This document shows positions 45,969 to 56,278 of a stretch of DNA of 64,000 nt, piece by piece. This DNA is from Pseudomonas sp. 102515 (lineage in GTDB: Bacteria > Pseudomonadota > Gammaproteobacteria > Pseudomonadales > Pseudomonadaceae): positions 583,884-647,883 of the forward strand of contig NZ_JAVHTY010000004.1 in assembly GCF_031085165.1 (NCBI RefSeq), in the 5' to 3' direction. The translations under genes and the position numbers were made by a program. Under the pieces are notes generated by a model. The model was not told the origin of the DNA. It searched no databases and saw only the letters and a list, made by a program, of their open reading frames with translations. Each line of letters opens with the position of its first letter. The stretch's first letter is position 1.

Positions 45969-47324
45969 ATGTCCGATCCCGTCTTTCCCGATACCGATCC
46001 CGACGTCGCCGCCCGGCGTCGGCTGCATCTGCTGCGCCATCGCCGACGCCGTCGGTTGCGCGAGTGGCGCCAGCGCATCGCCTTCTGGGTCGGCGCGGTG
46101 CTGGTAGGGCTGGCCGGTCTGGCCTTCGCCTGGCTGGCCGACGCTTCCTTCGGCCTCTTCCAGCAGCTGCTACAGCACAGCGCCATCTGGCCCTGGCTGG
46201 TGACGCCGCTCGGCTTCGCCGGACTGGTCTGGCTGACCCAGGGCGCGCTGCGCGATGCCCGTGGCAGCGGCATCCCCCAGGTCATCGCCACCCTCGAACG
46301 ACCCGAAGCGGACCTGCGTGCCCGGCTGCTGGCGCCACCCATCGCCCTGGCCAAGCTGCTGCTCACCACCGGCGCCCTGCTGGTAGGCGGCTCGGTGGGT
46401 CGCGAAGGGCCCACCGTGCACGTCGGCGCCGCACTGCTCTATGGCTTCGGCAAGCGTCTCGGCCTGCATGGCCGCCGCACCCTGTCAGGACTCATCCTCG
46501 CCGGGGGCGCCGCCGGGATTGCCGCCGCCTTCAACACGCCCCTGGGCGGGGTGGTCTTCGCCATCGAGGAGCTCACCCACACCTTCGAGCAGCGCTTCAG
46601 CGGCCTGGTGCTGACCGCCGTACTGCTCGGCGGCATCGTCACCCTGGGCATCGTCGGCCCCTACAGCTATCTCGGCGCCCTGGACCTGCACCTGACCTGG
46701 GGCCTGGGCTGGATCGGCGTGGCGGTGATCGGCGTCATCGGCGGACTGCTGGGCGGCTGCTACGGCCGCCTGGTGCTGCCCACCGAGCGGGGCTGGCTGG
46801 GTCGCCTGAACGCTCTGCGCGGGCGGCGTCCGGTGGCCTTTGCCGCCGGCTGTGGCCTGGTGCTGGCGGCGTTGGGGTTGTTCTCCGGCCAGCACGTGTT
46901 CGGCACCGGCTATGCCGAGACCCATGCCATCCTGGCCGGCGAACCCGTGACCGGCGGCGACTTCCTGCTGTGGAAATTCCTCGCCAACGTCGTCTCCTAC
47001 CTGGCCGGGGTACCGGGCGGCCTGTTCTCGCCCTCGCTGGCGGTGGGTGCGGCCCTGGGCCCCTGGCTGGTCGACTGGCTGCCGGGCATCGGTCTGGCCC
47101 AGTGCGCCTTGCTGGGGCTGGCCGCCTACCTGGCCGGGGTCACCCGCACCCCGCTGACCGCCACCGTCATCACCTTGGAGCTGGCCCATAGCCCGGACAT
47201 GGCGCTGCCGGTGCTGGCGGCCTGTTTGCTGGCCGCCGCCGTCTCCGGCGGGCTGATGCCGGTGCCGCTCTACCATGCGCTGTCGCAGCAGGTGCTCAAT
47301 GCCGTCACGCCCCGGCGCGACTAG
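45969..47324 (+). CDS. ClC-family chloride transporter
   Basis: 451-residue ClC protein. The three anion-site motifs are GSGIPQ, GREGPTVHVG with the gating glutamate at residue 146, and GGLFSPSLAVGA. The FAIEELTHTF stretch keeps the internal proton-pathway glutamate of exchanger-type ClCs, so a Cl-/H+ antiporter is likelier than a channel. The N terminus is arginine-rich. It lies 73 nt after fruA and may be a separate unit. Confidence 0.9.
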   Translation: MSDPVFPDTDPDVAARRRLHLLRHRRRRRLREWRQRIAFWVGAVLVGLAGLAFAWLADASFGLFQQLLQHSAIWPWLVTPLGFAGLVWLTQGALRDARGSGIPQVIATLERPEADLRARLLAPPIALAKLLLTTGALLVGGSVGREGPTVHVGAALLYGFGKRLGLHGRRTLSGLILAGGAAGIAAAFNTPLGGVVFAIEELTHTFEQRFSGLVLTAVLLGGIVTLGIVGPYSYLGALDLHLTWGLGWIGVAVIGVIGGLLGGCYGRLVLPTERGWLGRLNALRGRRPVAFAAGCGLVLAALGLFSGQHVFGTGYAETHAILAGEPVTGGDFLLWKFLANVVSYLAGVPGGLFSPSLAVGAALGPWLVDWLPGIGLAQCALLGLAAYLAGVTRTPLTATVITLELAHSPDMALPVLAACLLAAAVSGGLMPVPLYHALSQQVLNAVTPRRD

Positions 47325-47327
47325 GCC

Positions 47328-48074
47328 CTAGCGCCCGCCACCGATATCCAGCAGGGCGCCGGTGGTGTAGGAGGCCTCGTCCGACAGCAGCCAGAGGATG
47401 CCGGCGGCGATTTCCTCGGCGTCCCCCGCACGTCCCAGCGGAGTGGTCACGCCCAGCCGCTCGGCGCGTCCCGGCTGGCCGCCGCTGGCGTGGATGTCGG
47501 TAAGGGTCACGCCCGGCCGCACCGCGTTGACCCGCACCCCGTGCGAGCCGAGTTCCTTGGCCAGGCCGAGGGTCAGGGTGTCCAACGCCGCCTTGCTGGC
47601 GGCGTAGTCGACATATTCGTCGGGTGAGCCCAGGCGCGCGGCGATGGACGAGACATTGACGATGGCGCCACCGCGGCCGCCCCGTTCGCGGGAGAGGTGG
47701 CGGGCGGCCTCGCGGGCACAGAGAAAGGCGCCATAGACGTTGACCTCGAACATCCGCCGCAACCGCTCGGCGCTCATGTCCACCAGCGGCTGCGCGCGGT
47801 CGACGATCCCGGCATTGTTGACGAAGCCATCCAGCCCGCCGAAGCGCGCCACCGTGCGCTCGAACAGTGCCAGCACCTGGGCCTCGTCGGCGACGTCGCC
47901 GCGCAGTGCGAGGCCTTCCGCGCCCTGGGCCTCGATCTCGGCCAGGGTGGCCTGGGCCGCGGCCTCGTCCTGGCGATAGCTGAAGGCGACGTTCCAGCCC
48001 CGCTGGGCGGCGCCGAGGGCGGTGGCGCGGCCGATGCCACGACTCGCACCGGTGATGAGCAGGGTCTTGCGCAT
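47328..48074 (-). CDS. SDR-family oxidoreductase
   Basis: 248-residue classical short-chain dehydrogenase: cofactor loop TGASRGIG near the N terminus, NNAG (FVNNAGIVD), catalytic Ser (VSSIAARLG), Tyr-x3-Lys in YVDYAASKAAL, and the C-terminal LLDIGGGR. The Arg after the glycine loop and the S-Y-R after beta 2 suggest NADP(H). Substrate unknown; the family is often labelled glucose 1-dehydrogenase or 3-oxoacyl reductase without evidence. Confidence 0.85.
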   Translation of the reverse strand: MRKTLLITGASRGIGRATALGAAQRGWNVAFSYRQDEAAAQATLAEIEAQGAEGLALRGDVADEAQVLALFERTVARFGGLDGFVNNAGIVDRAQPLVDMSAERLRRMFEVNVYGAFLCAREAARHLSRERGGRGGAIVNVSSIAARLGSPDEYVDYAASKAALDTLTLGLAKELGSHGVRVNAVRPGVTLTDIHASGGQPGRAERLGVTTPLGRAGDAEEIAAGILWLLSDEASYTTGALLDIGGGR

Positions 48075-48105
48075 GATAGAAACCTCGGACTAGAGAGTGG
48101 GATGG

Positions 48106-48119
48106 GGTTAGGGCTAACC
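48106..48119. repeat. Short GGTTAG-GG-CTAACC inverted repeat
   Basis: A 14-bp perfect palindrome-type repeat, 31 nt upstream of the SDR gene. Together with flanks it shares ggggttag and gctaaccgtctg with the longer repeat at 29538-29580. The gap 48075-48248 otherwise shows no gene. Confidence 0.5.
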
Positions 48120-48248
48120 GTCTGATGTATCGAAAAAAAGCTTGGACGTCCCCGGCGTTTCGCCTAAAAGTAAGGCGAACGGCACGCGCCGCATTATCCG
48201 CGGCCACTTCGCGATCTGATTCCTAAGCGCTTGCAGAGGTCAATCCTG

Positions 48249-50690
48249 ATGACGAGACCCCGCTTCATCTCGCCCAACGAAGTTTCCGCGCTCCGTACCA
48301 ACATCCTCTCCAAGCTCACCTACGCCGTCGGCAAGGATCCCGACAACGCCCTCGACCATGACTGGTTCCAGGCCACCGCCCTGGCCGCGCGCGACTACAT
48401 CGTCGACCGCTGGATGAGTCGCACCCGCGACGCCTATCGCACCGGCCAGAAGCGGGTCTACTACCTCTCCCTGGAATTCCTCATCGGGCGGCTGCTGATC
48501 GACAGCCTGTCCAACCTCGGCATCCTCGAGGAGACCCGCCGGGCCCTGGCCGACCTGGGGGTCGACCTGGAGCGCATCCGCGGACTGGAGGCGGACGCCG
48601 CCTTGGGCAACGGCGGTCTGGGGCGTCTGGCCGCCTGCTTCATGGAAAGCATGGCCACCCTGGGCATCGCCAGCCATGGCTACGGCATCCGCTACGAACA
48701 CGGGCTGTTCCGCCAGGTGATCGCCGATGGCTTCCAGCTGGAGCAGCCGGAGAACTGGCTGGATTTCGGCAACCCCTGGGAATTCGAACGCGCCGAAGTG
48801 GTGTACGAGATCGGCTTCGGCGGCCATGTCGCGCCCTATGGCGAAGGCGATCCGCGGCGCCAGGTGTGGACGCCCGGCGAGCGCATCCGCGCGGTGGCCT
48901 ACGACACCCCGGTGATCGGCTGGGGCGGGGAGGGCGCCAACACGCTGAGACTGTGGCGCGCCCGACCGCTGGAGATCCTCCACCTGGAAACCTTCAACGC
49001 CGGCGACCATGTCGGCGCCGTGGCCAACGAGGCCCGCGCCGAGAGCATCTCGCGGGTGCTCTATCCGGCCGACAGCAGCGAAGCCGGCCAGGAATTGCGC
49101 CTGCGCCAGGAGTACTTCTTCGTCGCCGCCTCCCTGGCCGACCTGACCCGTCGCCATCTCAAGCAGCACAGCGACCTGCTCAGCCTGCCCGAGCATGTGT
49201 CCATCCAGCTCAACGACACCCATCCGGCCATCGCCGTGGCCGAGTTGATGCGGCTGCTGGTGGACGTCCATGGCATTCCCTGGGACGCCGCCTGGAGCAC
49301 CACCGTCGGTACCCTCAGCTACACCAACCACACCCTGCTGCCCGAGGCCCTGGAGACCTGGCCGGTGCAGCTGATGGAACGCCTGCTGCCGCGGCACATG
49401 CAGATCATCTATCTGATCAATGCGCAGTTCCTCGACTCCCTGCGTGCCCGCGGCGAGACCGATGGCGCCATGATCTCCTATGTCTCCCTGATCGATGAAA
49501 GCCAGGGACGCCGCGTGCGCATGGGCAACCTCGCCTTCCTCGGCTCGCACAGCATCAATGGGGTATCCGGGTTGCACACCGACCTGATGCGCAAGACGGT
49601 CTTTCGCTCCCTGCACCGCCTCTATCCGGATCGCATCAACAACAAGACCAACGGCATCACCTTCCGCCGCTGGCTGCACCAGGCCAATCCAGCGCTCACC
49701 GACCTGCTGGTGGATACCCTCGGCCAGGGTGTGCTGCACGATCCGGAAAAGACCCTGCCGCAACTCAAGCCCTATGCCAACGACAGCAACTTCCGTGAGC
49801 GCTTCGCCCTGCAGCGCCAACGCAACAAGGACACCTTCACCAGCCTGGTGAAGCAGCGAATGGAGATCGACCTCGACCCCACTGCGCTGTTCGACGTCCA
49901 GATCAAGCGCATCCACGAATACAAGCGGCAGCTGATGAATCTGCTGCAGACCATCGCCCTCTACCAGGCCATCCGCGACAACCCCAACGGCGACTGGACG
50001 CCCCGGGTCAAGATCTTCGCCGGCAAGGCCGCCGCCAGCTATCAGCAGGCCAAGCTGATCATCAAGCTGGCCAACGACGTGGCCAAGGTGGTCAACAACG
50101 ATCCCCTGACCCGCGACCTGCTCAAGGTGGTCTTCCTGCCCAACTACAACGTCAGCCTGGCCGAGGTCATCATCCCGGCAGCCGATCTCTCCGAGCAGAT
50201 TTCGACTGCCGGCATGGAAGCCTCGGGCACCAGCAACATGAAGTTCGGCCTCAACGGCGCCCTCACCATCGGCACCCTGGACGGTGCCAACGTGGAGATG
50301 TGCGAGCTGATCGGCGAAGAGCACATGTTCATCTTCGGCCTCAAGGCGGCGGAGGTAGAGGAGCGCCAGCGCAGCGGCGGCATCTCCTCGGACATCATCG
50401 AGAATTCGCCACGCCTGGCCCAGGTGCTGGCCGGACTGCGCGGGGGCCAGTTCTCGCCCGAGGAACCGGCGCGCTACAACAGCCTGCTCGATGTCCTCAC
50501 CTGGCACGATCGCTTCCTGGTGTGCGCCGACTTCGATGCCTACTGGGACGCCCAGCGCCAGGTCGAGACCCGCTGGCAGCAGCCGGACAAGTGGTGGCAA
50601 TCGGCGGTGATCAACACCTCCAGCATGGGCTGGTTCTCTTCCGACCGCACCATCCGCGAATACGCCACCGAAATCTGGAAGGCGTTGTAG
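48249..50690 (+). CDS. glgP: Glycogen/maltodextrin phosphorylase GlgP
   Basis: Releases glucose 1-phosphate from alpha-1,4-glucans. 813 residues from ATG 48249 behind AGAGG (48235-48239); a TTG at 48231 is in frame but covers that site. The pyridoxal-phosphate lysine is Lys665 in EASGTSNMKFGLNGALTIG; other conserved blocks are GNGGLGRLAACFMES and VKIFAGKAAASYQQAK. No glycogen synthase or branching enzyme is in the window. Confidence 0.95.
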   Translation: MTRPRFISPNEVSALRTNILSKLTYAVGKDPDNALDHDWFQATALAARDYIVDRWMSRTRDAYRTGQKRVYYLSLEFLIGRLLIDSLSNLGILEETRRALADLGVDLERIRGLEADAALGNGGLGRLAACFMESMATLGIASHGYGIRYEHGLFRQVIADGFQLEQPENWLDFGNPWEFERAEVVYEIGFGGHVAPYGEGDPRRQVWTPGERIRAVAYDTPVIGWGGEGANTLRLWRARPLEILHLETFNAGDHVGAVANEARAESISRVLYPADSSEAGQELRLRQEYFFVAASLADLTRRHLKQHSDLLSLPEHVSIQLNDTHPAIAVAELMRLLVDVHGIPWDAAWSTTVGTLSYTNHTLLPEALETWPVQLMERLLPRHMQIIYLINAQFLDSLRARGETDGAMISYVSLIDESQGRRVRMGNLAFLGSHSINGVSGLHTDLMRKTVFRSLHRLYPDRINNKTNGITFRRWLHQANPALTDLLVDTLGQGVLHDPEKTLPQLKPYANDSNFRERFALQRQRNKDTFTSLVKQRMEIDLDPTALFDVQIKRIHEYKRQLMNLLQTIALYQAIRDNPNGDWTPRVKIFAGKAAASYQQAKLIIKLANDVAKVVNNDPLTRDLLKVVFLPNYNVSLAEVIIPAADLSEQISTAGMEASGTSNMKFGLNGALTIGTLDGANVEMCELIGEEHMFIFGLKAAEVEERQRSGGISSDIIENSPRLAQVLAGLRGGQFSPEEPARYNSLLDVLTWHDRFLVCADFDAYWDAQRQVETRWQQPDKWWQSAVINTSSMGWFSSDRTIREYATEIWKAL

Positions 50691-50723
50691 TCGAGCACGT
50701 TTCGCGGCCATGGCGGCGATAGA

Positions 50724-50765
50724 CCGTAGGTTGGGCTTCGCCGATGGAGCCGTCTCAACCTACGG
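50724..50765. repeat. Intergenic repeat with CCGTAGGTTG arms
   Basis: CCGTAGGTTG (50724-50733) and CAACCTACGG (50756-50765) form a perfect 10-bp inverted repeat, with GGGCTTCGCC inside. This GTAGGTTGGGC-type element is a common dispersed intergenic repeat in gammaproteobacteria. Confidence 0.6.
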
Positions 50766-50770
50766 AGGCC

Positions 50771-50815
50771 TGCAGGAGCGACCGCAGCGGCGGACCGCCA
50801 CGGCCGCGATCAGCT
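50771..50815. repeat. REP-like element (GCAGGAGCGACC...GGCCGCGATC)
   Basis: TGCAGGAGCGACC is followed by CGGCCGCGATC, resembling the abundant Pseudomonas REP (TGTAGGAGCGG...CCGCGATC) with an inserted or degenerate middle. It stands directly after the CCGTAGGTTG repeat in the glgP-glgX gap. Confidence 0.45.
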
Positions 50816-50897
50816 ATCCCCCGATTGAGAACCCCCGCCTTCCGCGACGTCTACATCCTTGCAGCATCCGCCCCGCAAGCCTGTCACCGGAGTCCCC

Positions 50898-52994
50898 ATG
50901 CCCCGTACCTCTACCCGCCTCGAAGCGGGCAATCCCGCCCATTACGGCGCCACCGTCGTCGACGGCGGCATCAACTTCGCCGTCTGGTCGCCGGCCGCCG
51001 AGGCGGTCGAACTCTGCCTCTATGACGCCAAGGGCGAGACCGAGACCCAGCGTCTGGCCTTTCGCGAACACGAAGGCGGCGTCTGGCATGGTTTCCTGGG
51101 CGGCGCCAAGTCGGGGCTGAAGTATGGCCTGCGCGCCCAGGGTGCCTACCGTCCCCAGGACGGGCTCAGATTCAATGCGCACAAGCTGTTGGTGGACCCC
51201 TGGGCCCTGGCGGTGGACCGGCCCTTCCAGCTGCACCCCAGCACCTATGGCTTCCACCCCGAAGACCCCGGCCGCCCGGACGAGCGCGACAGCGGCGCCC
51301 ATGTCCCCAAGGCCATCGTCCTGCCCCCCGTCGACGCCCTGACGCCGGCACCCAAGCGACGCGATGCCGGACTGATCTACGAATTGCACGTGCGCGGCCA
51401 GACCCAGCTGCATCGGAAGGTGCCCGCCCGCCAGCGCGGGACCCTGGCGGCGCTGCGGCATCCCGCGCTGATCGAGCACTGGCAGCGCCTCGGCGTCACC
51501 ACCCTGGAGCTGCTGCCCATCGCCGCCTGGGCCGACGATCGCCATCTGCCGGCCCTGGGCCTGGCCAACTACTGGGGCTACAACCCGGTGCTCATGGCCG
51601 CCGTCGATCCGCGCCTGGCCGGGCACGCTGCCTTGGGCGAATTGCGCGAGACGGTGACCACCCTGCAGGCCGCCGGCTTCGAGGTGCTGCTCGACGTGGT
51701 CTTCAACCATACCGGCGAAGGCGACGAACTCGGCCCCACCTTCAATCTGCGCGGCCTGGACAATGCCGGCTACTACCGCCTGCAGCCGGATGATCCGGCG
51801 CGCTATATCAACGACATGGGCTGCGGCAACTGCCTGGCGTTGTACAGCCCGCCGGCACTGCGCCTGACCCTGGACAGCCTCCGGCATTGGGTCACCGCCG
51901 CCGGCGTCGACGGCTTCCGCTTCGACCTGGCGCCCGCGCTCGGTCGCCTGGAAAGCGGCTTCGACCGCGATGCACCGCTGTTGCAGGCCCTCGCCCAGGA
52001 TCCGCTGCTGCGCCAGGTGCGGCTGGTGGCCGAACCCTGGGACATCGGCCCCGGCGGTCATCAGGTTGGCGCCTTTCGCGCACCCTGGCAGGAATGGAAC
52101 GACGCCTTCCGCGACGACGTGCGCCGCTTCTGGCGCGGCGACGAAGGCCTGAGAGGCGCCCTGGCCACCCGTCTGGCGGGCAGCGCCGATCTCTTCGGTG
52201 CGGGCGATCGCCCACTGCGCACCAGCGTCAACTTCATCACCGCCCACGACGGCTTCACCCTGGCCGACCTGGTCAGCTACGCCGAAAAGCACAACGAAGC
52301 CAATGGTGAAGAGAATCGCGACGGCACCACCGACAACAAGAGCTGGAACAACGGCGTCGAAGGGCCGAGCGACGACCCGGCCGTCCTAGAGGCCCGCGCC
52401 GCCGACCAGCGCGCCCTGCTGGCGACCCTGGTCCTCGCCGGTGGCGAACCCATGCTGACCGCCGGCGACGAATTCGGCCGTACCCAGCAGGGCAACAACA
52501 ATGCCTATGTGCAGGACAACGAACTGTCCTGGTTGGACTGGCGGCAGGCCGCCAGCCCGGCCGGGCAACGGCAGAGTGCCTTCGTCGGCCGCCTCATGGC
52601 GCTACGCCAGGAATTGCCGGCCTTGCAGGCACAGCGGCTGCTCGGACGACCCGATTCCCGTGGCTGGGTCAGGATCGAATGGCTCGATGCCGACGGCGTG
52701 TCGATGGACGACGGTCGCTGGCAAGCCGGGGGCAGCTTGCCGCTCGCCCTCACCCTGGAATCCCTCGATGGCGAGGACCAGCCCCAGGCCGCACGGATCT
52801 GGCTGGCCTTCCAGCCGCGCCGGGAGGCAATCGACCTGCGCCTGCCCCCGTCACGTGACGGACATCACTGGGTGATACAGCTGGACAGCCGTCAGCCTGA
52901 ACTGGAACCCGACTCGGCAGTCTATCCCAGCGCCGAAAATCTCCGTGTTGGCCGAGGCGTACTGCTGGCCGTGGAGACCCCGGACGCGCCCTAG
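50898..52994 (+). CDS. glgX: Glycogen debranching enzyme GlgX
   Basis: GH13 isoamylase-type enzyme removing alpha-1,6 branches from phosphorylase-limit glycogen. 698 residues from ATG 50898 with GGAG upstream; a TTG at 50859 is in frame but less likely. An N-terminal CBM48 domain ([20 protein letters not shown]) precedes the barrel. Catalytic residues are Asp343 (VDGFRFDLA), Glu379 (LVAEPWDIG) and Asp451 (ITAHDGFTL). Works with GlgP upstream. Confidence 0.94.
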   Translation: MPRTSTRLEAGNPAHYGATVVDGGINFAVWSPAAEAVELCLYDAKGETETQRLAFREHEGGVWHGFLGGAKSGLKYGLRAQGAYRPQDGLRFNAHKLLVDPWALAVDRPFQLHPSTYGFHPEDPGRPDERDSGAHVPKAIVLPPVDALTPAPKRRDAGLIYELHVRGQTQLHRKVPARQRGTLAALRHPALIEHWQRLGVTTLELLPIAAWADDRHLPALGLANYWGYNPVLMAAVDPRLAGHAALGELRETVTTLQAAGFEVLLDVVFNHTGEGDELGPTFNLRGLDNAGYYRLQPDDPARYINDMGCGNCLALYSPPALRLTLDSLRHWVTAAGVDGFRFDLAPALGRLESGFDRDAPLLQALAQDPLLRQVRLVAEPWDIGPGGHQVGAFRAPWQEWNDAFRDDVRRFWRGDEGLRGALATRLAGSADLFGAGDRPLRTSVNFITAHDGFTLADLVSYAEKHNEANGEENRDGTTDNKSWNNGVEGPSDDPAVLEARAADQRALLATLVLAGGEPMLTAGDEFGRTQQGNNNAYVQDNELSWLDWRQAASPAGQRQSAFVGRLMALRQELPALQAQRLLGRPDSRGWVRIEWLDADGVSMDDGRWQAGGSLPLALTLESLDGEDQPQAARIWLAFQPRREAIDLRLPPSRDGHHWVIQLDSRQPELEPDSAVYPSAENLRVGRGVLLAVETPDAP

Positions 52995-53155
52995 GTGCGC
53001 GTTCCCTGTCGGCCACCGGTGTCCAGCGTTTCATCCCCTCGATGAAACCTGGAACCGGCACTGGCTGGCAGACCTGGCCTGACGGTCCGCTCTGCTTGAG
53101 ACGGAGCTTGAGCTTTGGCGCTACACTCGCGCCCATCATTACAAGGAGCACCGCG

Positions 53156-54166
53156 ATGTCCCGGATATCCCTCAGTCGTTACCTCATCGAGCAGACCCGC
53201 AGCCACAAGACCCCGGCCGACCTGCGCTTCCTCATCGAAGTCGTGGCCCGGGCGTGCAAGCGCATCAGCTACGAGGTGTCCAAGGGGGCGCTGGGTGGCG
53301 TGCTCGGCAGCATGGGCACCGAGAACGTCCAGGGCGAGGTGCAGAAGAAGCTGGACGTGCTGTCCAACGAGATCCTGCTGGAAGCCAACGAGTGGGGCGG
53401 CACCCTGGCCGGCATGGCCTCCGAGGAAATGGACCAGGTCCATCAGATCCCCGGTCACTACCCCAAGGGCGCCTACCTGCTGATGTTCGACCCGCTGGAC
53501 GGCTCGTCCAACATCGACGTCAACGTGTCCGTCGGCACCATCTTCTCCATCCTGCGCAAGGACTTCGTCAGCAGCACCACCGGTGACGTGACCGAAGAAG
53601 CCTTCATGCAGAAGGGCACCGAGCAGGTCGCCGCCGGCTACGCCATCTACGGGCCCCAGACCATGCTGGTGCTGACCCTGGGCGACGGCGTCAAGGGCTT
53701 CACGCTGGATCGCGAACTGGGTAGCTTCGTCCTGACCCACGAAGACATCACCATTCCCGAGACCACTGCCGAATTCGCCATCAACATGTCCAACCAGCGT
53801 CACTGGGAAGCCCCGGTCAAGCGTTACGTGGACGAGCTGCTGGCCGGCAAGGAAGGTCCCCTGGGCAAGAACTACAACATGCGCTGGATCGCCTCCATGG
53901 TGGCCGACGTCCATCGCATCCTTACCCGCGGCGGCATCTTCATGTACCCCCGCGATGCCCGCGAGCCGGAGAAGCCCGGCAAGTTGCGCCTGATGTACGA
54001 GGCCAACCCCATGTCCATGCTGGTGGAGCAGGCCGGTGGCGCCGCCACCAATGGTCACCAGCGGATCCTCGACGTCCAGCCCGACGGCCTGCACCAGCGG
54101 GTGGCGGTGTTCCTGGGCTCCAAGGAAGAAGTCCAGCGCGTGACCGAGTACCACCGTCAGCGTTGA
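53156..54166 (+). CDS. fbp: Fructose-1,6-bisphosphatase class I
   Basis: Gluconeogenic phosphatase, cytoplasmic, Mg-dependent. ATG 53156 gives 336 residues starting [20 protein letters not shown], with AAGGAG upstream; the frame is open to 53042, but without a suitable site. Metal and substrate motifs are [20 protein letters not shown] and [19 protein letters not shown]. The 160-nt gap from glgX shows no terminator that I can define. Confidence 0.95.
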   Translation: MSRISLSRYLIEQTRSHKTPADLRFLIEVVARACKRISYEVSKGALGGVLGSMGTENVQGEVQKKLDVLSNEILLEANEWGGTLAGMASEEMDQVHQIPGHYPKGAYLLMFDPLDGSSNIDVNVSVGTIFSILRKDFVSSTTGDVTEEAFMQKGTEQVAAGYAIYGPQTMLVLTLGDGVKGFTLDRELGSFVLTHEDITIPETTAEFAINMSNQRHWEAPVKRYVDELLAGKEGPLGKNYNMRWIASMVADVHRILTRGGIFMYPRDAREPEKPGKLRLMYEANPMSMLVEQAGGAATNGHQRILDVQPDGLHQRVAVFLGSKEEVQRVTEYHRQR

Positions 54167-54335
54167 TCGCCTTCAAGCCGGGCCGCCTGCAACGGGCGGT
54201 TCGGTCCATCTCCTGCTTCCCGCGTCAGCGTTCAGTTCCGATTCAGTCTCCTTAATCCTGCGCTAATCCGCGTCCGCCAAAGATGGCCGCGCAGCCGGTC
54301 GGGCTGCATTCGCATCGCGTGAGGAGCCTTTCGCC

Positions 54336-54941
54336 ATGAACGCCCTGAAATCCCGTGTCGTCCTTCTTGGCCTGCTGGCCCTGGCCAGTCATCCGGTCTT
54401 TGCCGCCGATACCCAGAACTTCGCCGGCCTCACCTATGGCAAGAGCTACGACAACTTCAGCAACAGCCACGCCCTCGACCGCAACCTGAACAGTCCGGAT
54501 ACCGATGGCGCCATCGACGGCAGCAACACCTGGGGGCTGCGCCTGGGCCAGCAGAACGACGCCGGTCGCTACTACGCCACCCTCGACCAGTCCAGTGGCA
54601 GCAGCGCTGGCCTGAGGCTCAAACAGCAGGACCTGACCGGCAGCTACGATGCCTTCTATCCCCTGGGCAGCAATACCAAGCTGTTCGGCGGCGGGACCCT
54701 GGGCGTTGCCCGGGTCACCCAGGACGGTTCCAGTTTCGGCCATGACAGCGACCTCGGCTATGTGGCCGGGGTCCAGGCCGGCATTCTCCAGCAGGTCAAC
54801 GACCGCACCTCCCTGGAAGCCGGCTATCGCTACCTGCGCAGCAACGCCAAGCCCGATTTCGACCAGGACGGCGCCAGGCTCGGTTCGAGCCAGCTCGACA
54901 GCAGCAAGGAAATCTACCTGGGCATGAACGTCTACTTCTGA
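54336..54941 (+). CDS. Outer-membrane beta-barrel protein (OmpA/opacity-like)
   Basis: 201 residues with a signal peptide cut after HPVFAA (about residue 24). The mature part shows alternating strands (TWGLRLGQQ, RYYATLDQ, SYDAFYPLG, LEAGYRYLRS) and ends in EIYLGMNVYF, with the terminal Phe needed by the Bam machinery. About eight strands are likely. Its function is unknown. The gap before it (54167-54335) has an AT-richer stretch at about 54240-54285 that may hold its promoter. Confidence 0.8.
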   Translation: MNALKSRVVLLGLLALASHPVFAADTQNFAGLTYGKSYDNFSNSHALDRNLNSPDTDGAIDGSNTWGLRLGQQNDAGRYYATLDQSSGSSAGLRLKQQDLTGSYDAFYPLGSNTKLFGGGTLGVARVTQDGSSFGHDSDLGYVAGVQAGILQQVNDRTSLEAGYRYLRSNAKPDFDQDGARLGSSQLDSSKEIYLGMNVYF

Positions 54942-54948
54942 GGCAAGG

Positions 54949-54975
54949 CCGGGGCGACAGCGGTCGCCCCGGTTT
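54949..54975 (+). terminator. Terminator after the beta-barrel gene
   Basis: CCGGGGCGAC (54949-54958) pairs perfectly with GTCGCCCCGG (54963-54972) around AGCG and is followed by only TTTC. A strong stem with a weak T-run. Confidence 0.65.
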
Positions 54976-55871
54976 CAGCCATGGGGATCCAGACCGGAGA
55001 AGGCTGCCACCAGTGCCACGGCAGCGACCCCCAGCGCGATCTCCACGGCGGTGGCCCGGCGCAGCAGCTGCCATGTCCGGTGTCCTCGTCCCAATCGAGG
55101 CACCAGCAGGTAACGATTGGCCAGGGCCAGGGCGACCATGATCGTCACGGCCAATACCTTGGCCAGCAGCAGGCCGGAGTAGGGCGTCAAACGCAGCAGG
55201 CCGTCCGGCCCGAGGATCAGCAGGCTGTTGAGCACGCCGCTGAGCAGCGCCAGCGCCACACTGATCTGCCCTGGCAACGAGTAACCGCGCAGCAGTTGCT
55301 GGACGTCATCCCTCAGATTGGCCGGCGGCTGCCCCAGGCACAGCAGCATCCCGGGCAGACTGCCCAGCCAGAGCCCCGTGGTCAGCAGATGCAGCGCCTG
55401 ATTCAGCTGGTGCATCCCGCCAAGCCGGCCGGCCGTCGCGGCGGCATGGCCACCCAGGGCCAGACTGGCCAGCAGCAGGCCACTCAAGCCCCACAGCCAC
55501 CGAACGCCGGGAAGCCCGGGGCCCGCCAGCAGCCACAGCGCCAGCAACAGGCCCAGTGGCAATTGCCAGCGTCAGCCATGGCCGGCCTCGGTGGCCAGAT
55601 ACAGCTGCCACAGCGGCAGGTTGAAGGCATCCGCCCAGCCATCGCCCACCAGCGCTGCCTGCAGCGGCAACTGGCTCGACACCCCGAGCAGCAGCACCGC
55701 GCCCAGCAGGCGGGCGGTGGGTCGTGCCCGTTCCAGCAGCCAGGGACGCAATGCGGGTCGACCCAGCCAGAGCGCCAGCGCCAGATAGCCCCAGGTCAGC
55801 AGCAGCGGCAGCAGGAAGAAGGTACGGGCGAGGGGTCGCCAGGCATCGGGCGTCGCCAGTCCGCCATCCAT
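54975..55871 (-). pseudogene. copD: copD, copper resistance membrane protein, interrupted by an in-frame TGA
   Basis: The reading frame from ATG 55871 (MDGGLATPDAWRPLARTFFL) stays CopD-like to the stop at 54975, 299 codons with about eight hydrophobic segments, but a TGA at 55574-55572 (codon 100) interrupts it after the residues TEAGHG. The same frame resumes directly as RWQLPLGLLLALW, so this is a single-base change (for example TGG or CGA to TGA), not a frameshift. The ATG lies 2 nt after the copC stop. CopD imports copper with CopC; as read it would make only a 99-residue fragment. A sequencing error cannot be excluded. Confidence 0.85.
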
Positions 55872-55873
55872 CC

Positions 55874-56245
55874 TTACTGCACGGTGAAGCGATAATCGCC
55901 CTGGGTCTTGTGCCCGTCCTTGGCCAGCACCCGCCATTTCACCTGGTAGCGACCTGGTTCCAGCGGCGCTTCCAGCGGCACGTCCAGGGTGCGCTCGTCG
56001 CGCCCGGAAATGACCTTGCCGGTGGTGATCGCCATGCTGGCCTGGCCGTCCACACGTTGCAGAAGCACCTGACTGAGAGAGGCCTCGACCCCTTCGGAAA
56101 AGCTCAGACTCAGTTGCTTCGGTGCCGCGCTGGTGCTGTCCGGCGCGGGCTCGGCGCTCTTGAGATGGCCGTGGGCCAGGGCCAGGCTCGGCAACAGCAG
56201 AGCGGTCAGGGCGAGGCGACGAGCGAGACGCAGGGCAGCGGTCAT
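55874..56245 (-). CDS. copC: Periplasmic copper-binding protein CopC
   Basis: 123 residues. A signal peptide ends LALAHGHL, leaving an N-terminal His on the mature protein that is the classical Cu(II) ligand of CopC. The domain is a short beta barrel with the end KDGHKTQGDYRFTVQ carrying the second histidine. CopC hands copper to CopD. The downstream copD is interrupted, so CopC probably works alone here or not at all. Confidence 0.9.
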   Translation of the reverse strand: MTAALRLARRLALTALLLPSLALAHGHLKSAEPAPDSTSAAPKQLSLSFSEGVEASLSQVLLQRVDGQASMAITTGKVISGRDERTLDVPLEAPLEPGRYQVKWRVLAKDGHKTQGDYRFTVQ

Positions 56246-56278
56246 GGGGATCTCCGGCGGCAGAAGGAAACCGCCAGC

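Noticed and set aside
48240..50711. Open antisense frame of 823 codons opposite glgP
   Set aside because: A shadow frame caused by high third-position GC; the product is low-complexity Gly/Gln/Val-rich and matches no family, while glgP on the other strand is complete.
55572..55574. TGA in copD as selenocysteine
   Set aside because: No SECIS-like hairpin directly after the codon and CopD is not a known selenoprotein; a nonsense change or read error is simpler.
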